DNA from: Candidatus Chloroploca sp. Khr17
GTDB lineage: Bacteria > Chloroflexota > Chloroflexia > Chloroflexales > Chloroflexaceae
Length of the DNA: 64,000 bases
Reading direction: 5' to 3'
NCBI RefSeq assembly: GCF_004138165.1
Contig: NZ_RYFF01000009.1
Coordinates: 61,598-125,597, forward strand
Notes under the pieces: model-generated
What the model was told of the DNA's origin: nothing
Database searches by the model: none
What the model saw: only the letters and a program-made list of their open reading frames with translations
Shown here: positions 34,452-42,975 of the stretch, one piece after another
Position numbering within the stretch: position 1 is the first letter of the stretch
Layout of the letters: each line of letters starts with the position of its first letter
Made by a program: the position numbers and the translations under genes

Positions 34452-35198
34452 ATGCGGCTGCTACGATTTATCGGCTTTTCACTACTCGAATATCTACGCT
34501 CGGGAAGGGTTGCCATCGAGATCATTGCCGCCCTGCTGATCTATGCGATCTTTTTGCGTCGCCCAATGGACGCGACCTACTTTTTCAATGTCGTCGGCAT
34601 CTTTACGCCGCTGCTGACGCTCTATACGATGGCAATCGTGATCAGCCTCGGCGATCGCCCCCAGGGTTATGTCGTCGTCTCACGGGGCATCGGACGAGCC
34701 ACGTTTCTCCTCGGGCTCTTTTTTACGGCGTGGACGCTTGTTTTTGGGACATATGGGCTTGTCTCACTCATCGTCGCCTTGCTCAATCCTCCCGCCGAGC
34801 TTGATCTGCTCAACTGGCTGCTCGGCACCCTGCCGTTGCTCCTTAATATTGGCCTGCTCGCCGCCTTGATGCTTTTGCTTTCACCGCTGGTCTTGCCAAC
34901 CGGCTGGCGACTCTTTATTTTGAGCCTGATCGCACTCGCTTTTTCAGGGAATTTCATCGGGGGGCAACTGCTCAATGCGCTTCCCGAAGCAATGCGGTCG
35001 CTGCTCCGCGCCCTGCAGGCGCTGCTCGGGGGCCCCCTGGTGCCCGCATTTTATGGCTTTCAACTCGCGGTCACCCGCGATTATAGTTCCGCCACAGCCC
35101 TGGCGAATCTCTTCGCCCAAACGTCACTCCTCGTTTCACTGCTCGGGCTTGCGATCTATGCGTTTGCCCGACGTGATCTGATCTTTAGTACCCAATAA
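34452..35198 (+). CDS. ABC-2 type permease
   Basis: The 248-residue product has six predicted TM helices and an internal DRPQGYVVVSRGIGRATFL segment typical of the coupling loop of ABC-2/NosY-like permeases. AGGAGA precedes the ATG. It is the membrane partner of the ATPase at 33339-34418. Related NosY-type exporters assist cofactor or metal-site maturation, which might link it to the adjacent complex, but this is inference. Confidence 0.82.
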   Translation: MRLLRFIGFSLLEYLRSGRVAIEIIAALLIYAIFLRRPMDATYFFNVVGIFTPLLTLYTMAIVISLGDRPQGYVVVSRGIGRATFLLGLFFTAWTLVFGTYGLVSLIVALLNPPAELDLLNWLLGTLPLLLNIGLLAALMLLLSPLVLPTGWRLFILSLIALAFSGNFIGGQLLNALPEAMRSLLRALQALLGGPLVPAFYGFQLAVTRDYSSATALANLFAQTSLLVSLLGLAIYAFARRDLIFSTQ

Positions 35199-35212
35199 GC
35201 GTAGGTGCGACC

Positions 35213-36454
35213 ATGAACGAGGTGATCATTATTGGCGCAGGAGCCGCTGGGCTCGCCGCAGGTCAGCGCCTCCACCAGGCCGGTTGGAAGGTGGTGCTGC
35301 TCGAAGCACGTGAACGCATCGGGGGCAGGATCTGGACGGATCACCGCTATGGGCCGGTTGAACTCGGGGCCGAGTTTATTCATGGTGCGCAGGCGGCAAC
35401 CTGGCAGTATGTGCAGGCTGCCGGGCTACGGACCCAAGCCTGGGGAAGTGATCGCCGTTTTGCCCGCCGGGGAACCCTGCTTGCCACCGACGATCCGTGC
35501 ATCGCCCTGACGTATCAATTCTACGAGGCCATCACCACCTATGCTGGCCCCGAGCGAAGTGTGGCCGACGTGATTGCCAACCTCGCTGACCCTGACGAGC
35601 CAGCGGCCCAGATGACCCTGCGCTGGCTGGCAAACCTCGAAGGGGCTGACCCTGCACGCTTGAGCGCGACCGCCCTGGCCCACGAACGGCGCACCAGCAC
35701 CAACGGGCAGGGCAATTTCCACCTGCTCGATGGCTACGCGACCCTGGTAGCAGCTATGGCCGCTGGGTTGACCATCAAGACCGGCGCTCCGGTCACCAAG
35801 ATCGCCTGGCAACCCGGCGAAGCCGTCGTGACCCTGATGGATGGCACTCAGCACACCGCCCCCCACGTGCTCATCACCGTGCCATTGGGGGTGCTTCAGG
35901 CGGGAGCAATCACCTTTAGCCCTGAGCTGCCCGCCACCAAACAGGCCGCCCTCGAGCGCATCGCCATGGGCCACGTGACCAAGCTTGTGCTCTGGTTCGA
36001 CCGGCAGTACTGGGACCCCTTCACCATCATGAGCACCGATGGCAACATCGTCACCTGGTGGCCGGTGGTGAGCACCACCACGCCAGCGCTCATGGGCTAT
36101 CAGGGTGGGGCGGCGGCGCTCGCGCTCGCGCATATGAGTGAAGATCAAGCCCTCACCCTAGCCCTGAATGAACTGACGATCCTTTTTGGCTCCGAAGTAC
36201 GCCAGGCATGGCGAGGAGGCCGGATGAGCGCATGGTCCCACGATCCGTGGAGCAACGGGGCCTATAGTTACAGTCCGGTTGGCATGGGTTCGGCCCGCGC
36301 CATGCTCGCCGCACCGGTTGGCGAGGTGCTCTACTTTGCGGGCGAGGCGTGCGCGACGAACGGCCATCTGGCAACCGTGCATGGGGCCATCGAGAGTGGA
36401 CATCAGGCAGCGCAGGCGATCTTATCAAACCATGGCACCGAACTGATCGCGTAG
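35213..36454 (+). CDS. FAD-dependent amine oxidase
   Basis: The 413-residue product opens with the dinucleotide-binding IIIGAGAAGLAAG (~5-17) and the FAD motif LLEARERIGGRIWT. It closes with the flavin-binding YFAGEACATNGHLATVHGAI. This is the flavin monoamine/polyamine oxidase superfamily, oxidising amines with O2 to give imine and H2O2. The substrate is not evident; relatives also act as carotenoid desaturases, but the motif order fits amine oxidases. It is 14 nt after the permease, and its last 30 bp overlap the convergent arsR-type gene. Confidence 0.88.
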   Translation: MNEVIIIGAGAAGLAAGQRLHQAGWKVVLLEARERIGGRIWTDHRYGPVELGAEFIHGAQAATWQYVQAAGLRTQAWGSDRRFARRGTLLATDDPCIALTYQFYEAITTYAGPERSVADVIANLADPDEPAAQMTLRWLANLEGADPARLSATALAHERRTSTNGQGNFHLLDGYATLVAAMAAGLTIKTGAPVTKIAWQPGEAVVTLMDGTQHTAPHVLITVPLGVLQAGAITFSPELPATKQAALERIAMGHVTKLVLWFDRQYWDPFTIMSTDGNIVTWWPVVSTTTPALMGYQGGAAALALAHMSEDQALTLALNELTILFGSEVRQAWRGGRMSAWSHDPWSNGAYSYSPVGMGSARAMLAAPVGEVLYFAGEACATNGHLATVHGAIESGHQAAQAILSNHGTELIA

Positions 36455-36739
36455 CCAGGCGATCTGGCTTGCATTGACCCGGTAGCAGACGGCGGGGCCA
36501 TCTGAATAGGCTTCGAGCAACTCGGCATCACGCAAGACCCGCAGATGCTGTGACAACGTTGACTGTGCGTGAGGGCCACCATCGGGGAGATGAAGCAGGA
36601 TCTCGTTCCCAATGCAATCGGGATGCCGCAACACATACCGCAAGATCGCCAGACGAACCGGATTGCCAATGGCCTTGCACGTCTGTGAGAGCCGCAGATC
36701 CGGGCCGTGCAACGGATCGGAGCCATTACTGTTCCCCAT
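36425..36739 (-). CDS. ArsR-family winged-helix transcriptional regulator
   Basis: The 104-residue product starts at ATG 36739, preceded by GAGGAGG. The HTH lies at KAIGNPVRLAILRYVL and STLSQHLRVLRDAELLEA, followed by a wing. Cys occurs at CK, DCIGNE and AVCYR but no classic CxC alpha3N site is seen, so a metal is not certain. It is divergent from dusB and convergent with the amine oxidase, with 30-bp coding overlap. Autoregulation or control of one of these neighbours is plausible. Confidence 0.88.
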   Translation of the reverse strand: MGNSNGSDPLHGPDLRLSQTCKAIGNPVRLAILRYVLRHPDCIGNEILLHLPDGGPHAQSTLSQHLRVLRDAELLEAYSDGPAVCYRVNASQIAWLRDQFGAMV

Positions 36740-36808
36740 ACCCTACCTCCTCGCTGAGGTTGCATGGTGTAATGCTACGCCGTGCAACGCACGCTGTCAA
36801 GACGATTC

Positions 36809-36838
36809 TTTACAATTCCGTTCAGGCTGCGCTATAAT
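36809..36838 (+). promoter_or_regulatory. Promoter of dusB (likely leaderless transcript)
   Basis: TTTACA (36809-36814) and TATAAT (36833-36838) are 18 nt apart. The ATG follows the -10 box by 6 nt, so transcription would begin at or next to the start codon. No Shine-Dalgarno sequence is present. Confidence 0.65.
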
Positions 36839-36844
36839 CTAGCT

Positions 36845-37885
36845 ATGCTCACGTCAACCATCATCGAGGCACTGCCCTCGAGTTACGCTATTCGCGACAT
36901 CAAGATTGCCCCAAATATCACCCTTGCCCCAATGGCAGGGGTGACTGATAGCATCTTTCGCCGGATGATCCTGCGCCTCGGTGGGTGCGGCCTGGTCAGC
37001 ACCGAGATGACCAATGCAGCTAGTGTCACGCCCAAGGCCTTGAAACGCCATAAACTGCTCGATTTTTACCCCGAAGAGCGCCCACTGACGATGCAGATTT
37101 CGGGCAATGATCCTGATTTGATTGCCGAAGCGGCCCGTACCGTCGCAGGGTTGGGGGCCGATATTCTCGATATCAACTGCGGCTGTCCCTCGCCCAAGGT
37201 CACCGGTGGCGGTCACGGGGCCTCGTTGCTGCGCGACCTGCCCAAGATGGAACGGGTCTTGCGGGCGGTGACGGCAGCCGTCACGATCCCGGTGACGCTC
37301 AAATTTCGCGCCGGGTGGGACGAGCACAATCTCAATTTTCTTGAGACAGCCCGGCTTGCCGAGGCTGCGGGCATTGCCGCACTCGCTTTGCACCCACGGA
37401 CCCGCGAGCAAGGCTACAAAGGGAGTGCCGATTGGAGTCGGATCGCCGCCGTCAAGCAGGTCGTGACCATTCCGGTCATTGGCAGTGGCGACGTAAAAAC
37501 CGCTGAAGACGCGCTGGTTCGTCTCTATGAGAGTGGCGCAGACGGGGTGATGATCGGGCGCGGTGCCATGGAAAACCCCTGGATCTTTGTGCAAATCGGG
37601 CAGTTGCGCCGGGGCGAAGCGGTCTTCGAGCCAGGGCCGAACGATAAACTCGATTTTCTGTTGCGCTATATGGGGATGTGTGAAGAAGAGATGCCCGACC
37701 GCCTGGCGCTCAACAAAATCAAGCAATTGATCGGCCAGTTTGCCCTGGGCATGCCCAACAGCAGCCACCTGCGCGTCGCCGTGCATCACGCAAGCACCCT
37801 CGACGAAGCGCGCAACCATATCCAGACTTTCTTTCAGCACGTAACCACCCCAGAGCACTGGGTTGACCAGGTAAGCATAAGGTAA
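36845..37885 (+). CDS. dusB: tRNA-dihydrouridine synthase (DusB type)
   Basis: The 346-residue product starts at ATG 36845. It is an FMN TIM-barrel enzyme reducing uridine in the tRNA D-loop with NAD(P)H. LAPMAGVTDSIFRRM starts the barrel. DINCGCPSPKV carries the catalytic Cys, LKFRAGWDEHN and ALHPRTREQGYKG bind RNA and FMN, and PVIGSGDVKTAED and GVMIGRGAMENPWIF bind the phosphate. The C-terminal helical tRNA-binding domain is complete. Two further genes follow closely. Confidence 0.95.
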   Translation: MLTSTIIEALPSSYAIRDIKIAPNITLAPMAGVTDSIFRRMILRLGGCGLVSTEMTNAASVTPKALKRHKLLDFYPEERPLTMQISGNDPDLIAEAARTVAGLGADILDINCGCPSPKVTGGGHGASLLRDLPKMERVLRAVTAAVTIPVTLKFRAGWDEHNLNFLETARLAEAAGIAALALHPRTREQGYKGSADWSRIAAVKQVVTIPVIGSGDVKTAEDALVRLYESGADGVMIGRGAMENPWIFVQIGQLRRGEAVFEPGPNDKLDFLLRYMGMCEEEMPDRLALNKIKQLIGQFALGMPNSSHLRVAVHHASTLDEARNHIQTFFQHVTTPEHWVDQVSIR

Positions 37886-37889
37886 GGGC

Positions 37890-38405
37890 ATGCACGACGG
37901 CTACATCTTTACCCTCGGCATCTGTGGCAGCACAATGGCAAGTGGCCCGGCCCCCGCCAGCCTCGATCTGATGCTTGCGGCCCTTGCCCCCGTCAAACGG
38001 GCGGCCTATTTCGGTGAAGTCCTGATCAGCACTGACCTGCCTTCGCTCGACGACCCGCTGACTACGCCGGTGGTCAACGACATCGCCGACGCCGATGTCT
38101 TGCTCATTACAACGCCCTTGCCGGGAGGAAAATTGCCAGCACGCCTACATTCGCTCGTGCGGCTGATCGAGCATGCCGCCCCGGTCCAGCGACGGCGTTT
38201 TGCAGTGATCATCGCTTTCACCGACGGCACGACAGAAGGGCTGTGGCCGCTGCGCCATGCCTTGGATGCGGCGGCAATCGAGGTGCTCAGCGAGCTCTAT
38301 GCGCCCGCCGAGGCCGACCTCGACGAGCTAGCCCCTGAGCTCATCAGCCTGGCGCACATGGTCTATGGACGTGCGCACGCCTTGCACCCCGAGGCTCTGA
38401 CGTGA
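37890..38405 (+). CDS. NADPH-dependent FMN reductase-like flavodoxin-fold protein
   Basis: The 171-residue product starts 4 nt after dusB. LGICGSTMASGPAPASLDLML fits an FMN-phosphate loop, and DADVLLITTPLPGGKLPARLH fits the second flavin loop of the NADPH-dependent FMN reductase (SsuE/ArsH-like) fold. Loop identity is moderate, so cofactor binding is inferred. It overlaps the acyltransferase start by 4 nt. Confidence 0.65.
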   Translation: MHDGYIFTLGICGSTMASGPAPASLDLMLAALAPVKRAAYFGEVLISTDLPSLDDPLTTPVVNDIADADVLLITTPLPGGKLPARLHSLVRLIEHAAPVQRRRFAVIIAFTDGTTEGLWPLRHALDAAAIEVLSELYAPAEADLDELAPELISLAHMVYGRAHALHPEALT

Positions 38406-39181
38406 GCGATGCGCCCCGCCCCAGGTTTCCAGCCGCCAAAAACTGGCTCGGCGACGAACTGCTCTACTGGTTCTTTGCGCGCTGGTCGCTCTGGAGCAGT
38501 TTTGACCGGGTCTGGCTGCAGAGTCACGGCCCTCTTCCCGACCCTGACGACGGGCCGCTTATCCTCTATCTCAACCACAGTGCCTGGTGGGATGGCTATC
38601 TGATGTATGCCATCCACCGCGTCGTCTTGCGGGGACGTTTCGACGCGCACCTGTTGATGGAAGAGAAGCAACTGCGTGCATACCGCTTTTTCACCTGGTC
38701 AGGAGCCTTCGGGCTTGACCGAAGCAACCCCGAAGCGACCGAGCGTGCGCTGGCCTACACGGTCAAGCTATTGCGCGAACGCAAGGGATCGCAAGCGCGA
38801 TCAGTCTTTATCTTCCCGCAGGGGCGGATCGTACCGCAGGATCAGCGCCCCCTCGTGACATATCCGGGGATTGCGCGCATCATTACGCAACTCAACGGTG
38901 ACGTGAACCTGTGCCCGGTCGCCTTGCGCTATGAATTTTTAGGCGAACAGCGCCCACACGCCTTTATCCGCATCGGGCCAGTGCATCGCGTCACTGAGCC
39001 AGACTCGGCCCGCGCAACGATGCGCGACCTCAACAAGCGCCTAACGCAGGCGTGTGACGCCTTGCGCGACGACGTTGTGGGTGAGCAGCGCGACCGCTTT
39101 GCCGTCATCTTGCGTGGGCAACGCGGCATTGACCAGCAATTCGACAGGTTTCTCCGCCTCTTCCGACGCACCCGAGGGTGA
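38402..39181 (+). CDS. Lysophospholipid acyltransferase family protein (PlsC-like)
   Basis: The 259-residue product has the HX4D catalytic motif NHSAWWDG (~58-65), substrate motif FGLDRS, and FIFPQGRIV corresponding to the EGTR block with Gln-Gly. It lacks obvious long TM helices and is probably peripheral. It would transfer acyl groups to a lysolipid or related acceptor. It is coupled to the flavodoxin-like gene by ATGA-type overlap. Some family members acylate carotenoid glucosides (CruD-like), interesting beside cruF, but this is unproven. Confidence 0.85.
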   Translation: MSDAPRPRFPAAKNWLGDELLYWFFARWSLWSSFDRVWLQSHGPLPDPDDGPLILYLNHSAWWDGYLMYAIHRVVLRGRFDAHLLMEEKQLRAYRFFTWSGAFGLDRSNPEATERALAYTVKLLRERKGSQARSVFIFPQGRIVPQDQRPLVTYPGIARIITQLNGDVNLCPVALRYEFLGEQRPHAFIRIGPVHRVTEPDSARATMRDLNKRLTQACDALRDDVVGEQRDRFAVILRGQRGIDQQFDRFLRLFRRTRG

Positions 39182-39198
39182 GGGATCGGCGCGCAGAT

Positions 39199-39257
39199 CT
39201 CACAGGTCTTGAAGACCTGTGAGGTCTTATAAGGCCCCCAAGCCCCAGCCGGGGGCT
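39199..39257. terminator. Double hairpin between convergent genes
   Basis: CTCACAGGTC (39199-39208) pairs with GACCTGTGAG (39214-39223), followed by TCTTAT. A second AAGCCCC/GGGGCTT hairpin lies at 39238-39255. They separate the acyltransferase from cruF and probably terminate both. Confidence 0.65.
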
Positions 39258-40145
39258 TTACGCCCCCGACTCCTGCTCGGCATCACGCATACGGCGGGCC
39301 AACCGTGGCAAGCCCCAATGAAAAGCAAGTGCCAGCATGATCAAGCCACCGATCAACGCCGCGACCTCTTGCCCACGCGACAGATTAACGAGCACAAACA
39401 TCGTCAAATTGGTCAAATAGAGGGTCACCGGCAACCAGGGCCAGAAGAACTGCGCCGCATCGCGTTGCACATCAGCGAGCGCATAGGCCGCCTCACGTTG
39501 GCGGGCGGCCTGGGCACGATAGCGCAACAAGACCCAACTCAGCAGCAGACTAGTCACAAACCAGGCCACAAAATTCGAAAGCGGAATGCCATAATAGATG
39601 TCATCTGGCGTCCCACTCCAGACCCAGTACCCATTGATATTCACCGCAAACGGCTCGATCGTCACATCGAGCAAAAGGGCAAAGACCGCCGCCATCAAGA
39701 CCTTGGTACTGCTCACCTGCTGATCCTCGGCCATCGGGCGATTTTCACGACCCAGGATCAATTCACCGACACCCATTGCGGTCGTCACCACCAGCAACCA
39801 CGCAAAGGGAATCGCGAGCGGCACCACGCCGAAAATCTGGGGCTGCAGCACCTCGGTATACGAAAATGCCCCAAAGGGAAAGCCCGTTGTAGCCCCGGTA
39901 TGTTCAACCAGCCACGAAAGAAAGAGGATCCAGAGCGAAGCGAACGCACCCCACCGCCCAAAATTGACAATGAGCCAGAGCCCCACCAACGAACCCTGCA
40001 GCAAGAGCAGCACCCCACCCATCCATGTGCCCCAGACAGGCACCCGATCAAGCGCGATAAGGGCAATCGACCAGGGATAGATAAAAAGGTACGAGGCGAA
40101 AAGCGCGGCTACTCCCTTACGGAGGCGCGTGGTCTGGTGTAACAT
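39258..40145 (-). CDS. cruF: Carotenoid biosynthesis membrane protein (CruF-like hydratase)
   Basis: The 295-residue product starts at ATG 40145, 9 nt after AGGAAG; an in-frame ATG at 40184 lacks a site. About eight TM helices carry the DUF422 signature HTGATTGFPFGAFSYTE, then LQPQIFGVVPLAIPFAW and LDVTIEPFAV. The family contains CruF (gamma-carotene 1',2'-hydratase) and bisanhydrobacterioruberin hydratases, which add water to a psi end group at the membrane. In phototrophic Chloroflexales this step leads to OH-gamma-carotene glucosides. A perfect sigma70 consensus promoter lies upstream. Confidence 0.85.
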   Translation of the reverse strand: MLHQTTRLRKGVAALFASYLFIYPWSIALIALDRVPVWGTWMGGVLLLLQGSLVGLWLIVNFGRWGAFASLWILFLSWLVEHTGATTGFPFGAFSYTEVLQPQIFGVVPLAIPFAWLLVVTTAMGVGELILGRENRPMAEDQQVSSTKVLMAAVFALLLDVTIEPFAVNINGYWVWSGTPDDIYYGIPLSNFVAWFVTSLLLSWVLLRYRAQAARQREAAYALADVQRDAAQFFWPWLPVTLYLTNLTMFVLVNLSRGQEVAALIGGLIMLALAFHWGLPRLARRMRDAEQESGA

Positions 40146-40195
40146 ACGTGATAACTTCCTATCGACAGAATGAAAACATCGCAAGCACCTGAATT

Positions 40196-40224
40196 ATTAT
40201 AAATTCGTGTTTTTTGCTTGTCAA
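40196..40224 (-). promoter_or_regulatory. Consensus sigma70 promoter of cruF
   Basis: On the minus strand TTGACA (40219-40224) and TATAAT (40196-40201) are separated by exactly 17 nt. Both boxes are perfect. Confidence 0.85.
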
Positions 40225-40307
40225 AGCCCCATAATTCTATTCCTGTTTTGTGATTTTATTGAGTCTTTACTACGTTTAGAGTTAACCCCCTAAAGCCCAT
40301 CCTTGGG

Positions 40308-40402
40308 CTATAGCAGTCCTGTTTGGATTGTAAACAGGAGTGCCGGCTTTAGCCGGCTAAAGCCGGCACTCCGTAGACACAAACCTGTTAGGACTGCTAT
40401 AG
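40308..40402. repeat. TA-type MITE (CTATAGCAGTCCT ends)
   Basis: CTATAGCAGTCCT (40308-40320) and AGGACTGCTATAG (40390-40402) are perfect 13-bp inverted repeats. They enclose a second perfect palindrome (GGAGTGCCGGCTTTAGCC and its complement). TATA at both ends fits TA-target elements of the IS630/Tc1-mariner type. There is no ORF. Confidence 0.65.
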
Positions 40403-40435
40403 CGGAAACGACCAGCTGTGCTGGTCGTTTCCGCT
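40401..40435 (-). terminator. Terminator of the nfeD-SPFH operon
   Basis: A 16-bp perfect stem (40401-40416 with 40420-40435) with a 3-nt loop lies 67 nt after the SPFH gene stop. Confidence 0.7.
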
Positions 40436-40501
40436 AGCCCAAGCGAACTTACTGACGTACCCACCTTGCGCTAGCGACGGGCGACCAGAGATCGCCCGTT
40501 G

Positions 40502-41281
40502 CTACCGCAGCTTTTCCTCGGTAGGCATAAACTGCTTGATCGTCTCGATCGGCAACGGGAAGATAATCGTACTATTCTTCTCGACGGCGATCTCAGTGAG
40601 CGTCTGGAGATAACGCAACTGGAGGGTAACCGGCTCACTGGCAATGATGGCGGCAGCATCGGCGAGAGCCCGACTCGCCTGCAATTCACCCTCGGCGTGG
40701 ATCAGCTTGGCGCGCTTCTCACGCTCAGCCTCAGCCTGCTTGGCCATCGCCCGTTGCATATTCTGAGGCAACTCGACATCCTTGACCTCAACGATCGTCA
40801 CTTTGATGCCCCAGGGTTCAGTCTGTTCATCAATGATCTGCTGGAGCTTCTGATTGATCACTTCACGCTTGGCCAGCAACTCGTCAAGCTCACCCTGACC
40901 AACAACCGAGCGCAGGGTTGTCTGGGCAATCTGCATCGTCGCACGAATATAGTCCATCACTTTGGTGACCGCCCAGTTGGGATTGATCACCTGAAAATAG
41001 AGCACCGCATTGACCTTGATGGTGACGTTATCCAGGGTAATAACTTCTTGCGCTGGCACGTCCATCGTAATGACACGGGTATCCACGCGCACCATACGCT
41101 CGAAGACCGGAACCACAAAAAAGAGGCCTGGACCACGGGCACCAACCAGGCGTCCAAGGCGAAAGATCACCCCGCGCTCATATTCAGGCACAATCTTGAT
41201 CGACGAAAGCAAGACCATCAGGGCCACAAAGCCTAGGACGCCCAGACAGGCAAGCAAAAAAAGACCACTTCCACCAGTCAT
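40502..41281 (-). CDS. SPFH/stomatin-like protein (slipin)
   Basis: The 259-residue product has an N-terminal TM hairpin (~7-30) and the SPFH domain: [17 protein letters not shown] and [14 protein letters not shown]. It ends in a coiled-coil ([17 protein letters not shown]). [17 protein letters not shown] is typical of slipins and HflC relatives. These proteins form membrane cages that organise lipid microdomains and regulate proteases. It follows the NfeD protein by 22 nt, the classic NfeD-stomatin pairing. Confidence 0.93.
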   Translation of the reverse strand: MTGGSGLFLLACLGVLGFVALMVLLSSIKIVPEYERGVIFRLGRLVGARGPGLFFVVPVFERMVRVDTRVITMDVPAQEVITLDNVTIKVNAVLYFQVINPNWAVTKVMDYIRATMQIAQTTLRSVVGQGELDELLAKREVINQKLQQIIDEQTEPWGIKVTIVEVKDVELPQNMQRAMAKQAEAEREKRAKLIHAEGELQASRALADAAAIIASEPVTLQLRYLQTLTEIAVEKNSTIIFPLPIETIKQFMPTEEKLR

Positions 41282-41303
41282 TATCGCACTCCTTCAGACT
41301 AAA

Positions 41304-42701
41304 CTACTTGGTTGGGTTTGGTTCGTGCGGGCGCTCACCCGTGGTCGCCGTCGGCGCAAGACGTTTCACCATCAAGCGCAGGTCATAAACCCCGGTAACC
41401 CTCACCCACTCACCAATTTCAATCTCACCATCTTCGCTGAGCGCACGCCAAAGCGCCCCCTCAACAAACACCATTCCCTCGGGTTCGAGGCGTTTACGGA
41501 CTTCAGCCAGGCGTCCGACCAGGCCCTCCTGGCCAGTTGTCACCGGTGCATTGCGTGCCCGCACGGCCAGCAACACACCCACCGTCGCAAACGCGGCAAT
41601 CAAGACCGCCACCAGCACAATCGCCCAGAACGCTACCGCCACACCCGGAGCCTGCGCATTGTCAAACATCATCATGGCGCTCACCACCAGTAAGACCAAG
41701 CCAAGCACCGTAACAGTGCCCTGGGAAGGCAAAAAGAGATCAGCGGCAACGAGCCCGAACGCAAGAAAGAGGCCCATCACGGCCAACCAGCGTACGGGCA
41801 AGGCAAAAAGGCCAACCAGAGCCATCATGAGCAAGATCAAGGCCAACCCGGCCAGCACACCGAGCGTCGGTGTCACGAGTTCGGCATAGGCGGCAAAGCC
41901 TGCCATGATCAGCAACAGAAAGGCCACGGTAGGATTGGCGAGCAGCATCAAGAGCATTTCCCACAGCGTCGGCTCAAGGGGCTTTGTAGGTTGCCCAAGC
42001 GTACGCAACGTACGGGTCTCGCCATCAGCAAGCACAACAACCTGCCCTTCCAGCAGGGTCAACAACTCTTCGCGGTCGCGTGCAACCAAATTGATTGCCG
42101 GTGGCGTAAGTTCAATGGCCTGAGCATTGCTAAGCACAATGCCCTCACGGACAGCCGGTTCAACCCAGCCATCGTTCCGTCCCCGGTCGCGGCTCCAGGA
42201 GCCAAGCTGGAGGATCGCCTCGTTGAGCAACAACTCACGCGCCTGCTCGCCGAGGTTGGCATTGGCTTCGATCAGAGGCACCGGAACCCCAAAGGAGGTA
42301 TTCGGGGCCATGGCAGCAACATGCGAGGCCGCTAACAACCACGAACCTGCGGCGCCGCTCGCGATCCCGGGCGGAACAAAAACCACGACGGGCACACTGG
42401 CATTCGCAAGATCGGCGGCAACCAGACGTACATCACGTAACACCGCACCCGTCACACCCAACTCAATAAGCAAGAGCTCAGCGTCATTCGCTTCGGCTTC
42501 ACGCAACGTGCGCCGGAGATAATCAACCGTGTGGGTACTGACGACACCACTCAACTCGACCGTAAAGAGTGGCCCACGAGCCTGTGCGGCGACAGGCTGT
42601 ACAAGGGTACTAACAAAATGGAGGAGGAGGAGACCAAAAAAACAGAGGCGCCCAAGACGCCCAAGCCTCCCTTGACGAAGAATACGTTTCATACGAATCA
42701 T
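41304..42701 (-). CDS. NfeD family protein with degenerate ClpP-like protease domain
   Basis: The ~465-residue product starts at ATG 42701 (42692 also possible). A signal peptide ends near VAAQA. A ClpP-like domain (~40-230) with VVVFVPPGIASGAAGSWLL and ASHVAAMAPNTSFG follows. Four to five TM helices (~240-375) and a C-terminal OB-fold NfeD domain (~400-460, VGRLAEVRKRLEPEGMVFVE) complete the long-form NfeD architecture. Aligned on the ASHxxAMAP block, the catalytic Ser of the usual ASAGTY motif is Ala (GAAGSW), so proteolysis is probably lost. It likely works with the SPFH protein encoded next. Confidence 0.9.
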   Translation of the reverse strand: MIRMKRILRQGRLGRLGRLCFFGLLLLHFVSTLVQPVAAQARGPLFTVELSGVVSTHTVDYLRRTLREAEANDAELLLIELGVTGAVLRDVRLVAADLANASVPVVVFVPPGIASGAAGSWLLAASHVAAMAPNTSFGVPVPLIEANANLGEQARELLLNEAILQLGSWSRDRGRNDGWVEPAVREGIVLSNAQAIELTPPAINLVARDREELLTLLEGQVVVLADGETRTLRTLGQPTKPLEPTLWEMLLMLLANPTVAFLLLIMAGFAAYAELVTPTLGVLAGLALILLMMALVGLFALPVRWLAVMGLFLAFGLVAADLFLPSQGTVTVLGLVLLVVSAMMMFDNAQAPGVAVAFWAIVLVAVLIAAFATVGVLLAVRARNAPVTTGQEGLVGRLAEVRKRLEPEGMVFVEGALWRALSEDGEIEIGEWVRVTGVYDLRLMVKRLAPTATTGERPHEPNPTK

Positions 42702-42738
42702 TGATGCTGTTGCCTCAAATGTACAGACCAACTTCAGT

Positions 42739-42767
42739 ATAATACGTTTTTGGACAAAAAATATCAA
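42739..42767 (-). promoter_or_regulatory. Promoter of the nfeD-SPFH operon
   Basis: On the minus strand TTGATA (42762-42767) and TATTAT (42739-42744) are separated by 17 nt, 38 bp before the start codon. Confidence 0.65.
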
Positions 42768-42863
42768 ATCTGCGTAATCTGCGTAATCTGCGGACGATCA
42801 GCATGACGTTGCATCAGCCCTAGAGGGTGCGGCAAGAGCGGTGCTTTGCGCGTACGAATGTGA

Positions 42864-42869
42864 TATAAT
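42864..42869 (+). promoter_or_regulatory. -10 box (TATAAT) for the dys operon
   Basis: A perfect TATAAT lies 107 bp before the deoxyhypusine synthase start. No good -35 is visible. A short AGCC/GGCT stem followed by seven T (~42929-42945) might attenuate transcription. Confidence 0.4.
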
Positions 42870-42975
42870 ATGTATATCAGCCACGTTGGGAATTGATGGC
42901 GGGCGCGCAGGCGTACCGTAGATTCCTTAGCCGGGGCTTTTTTTATCGCCTTGAGATACCAGAAGGAGGGTTGTG

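Noticed and set aside
38402-39181. Carotenoid glycoside acyltransferase (CruD)
   Set aside because: The neighbouring cruF makes it tempting, but the genes are convergent and the motifs are generic PlsC type.
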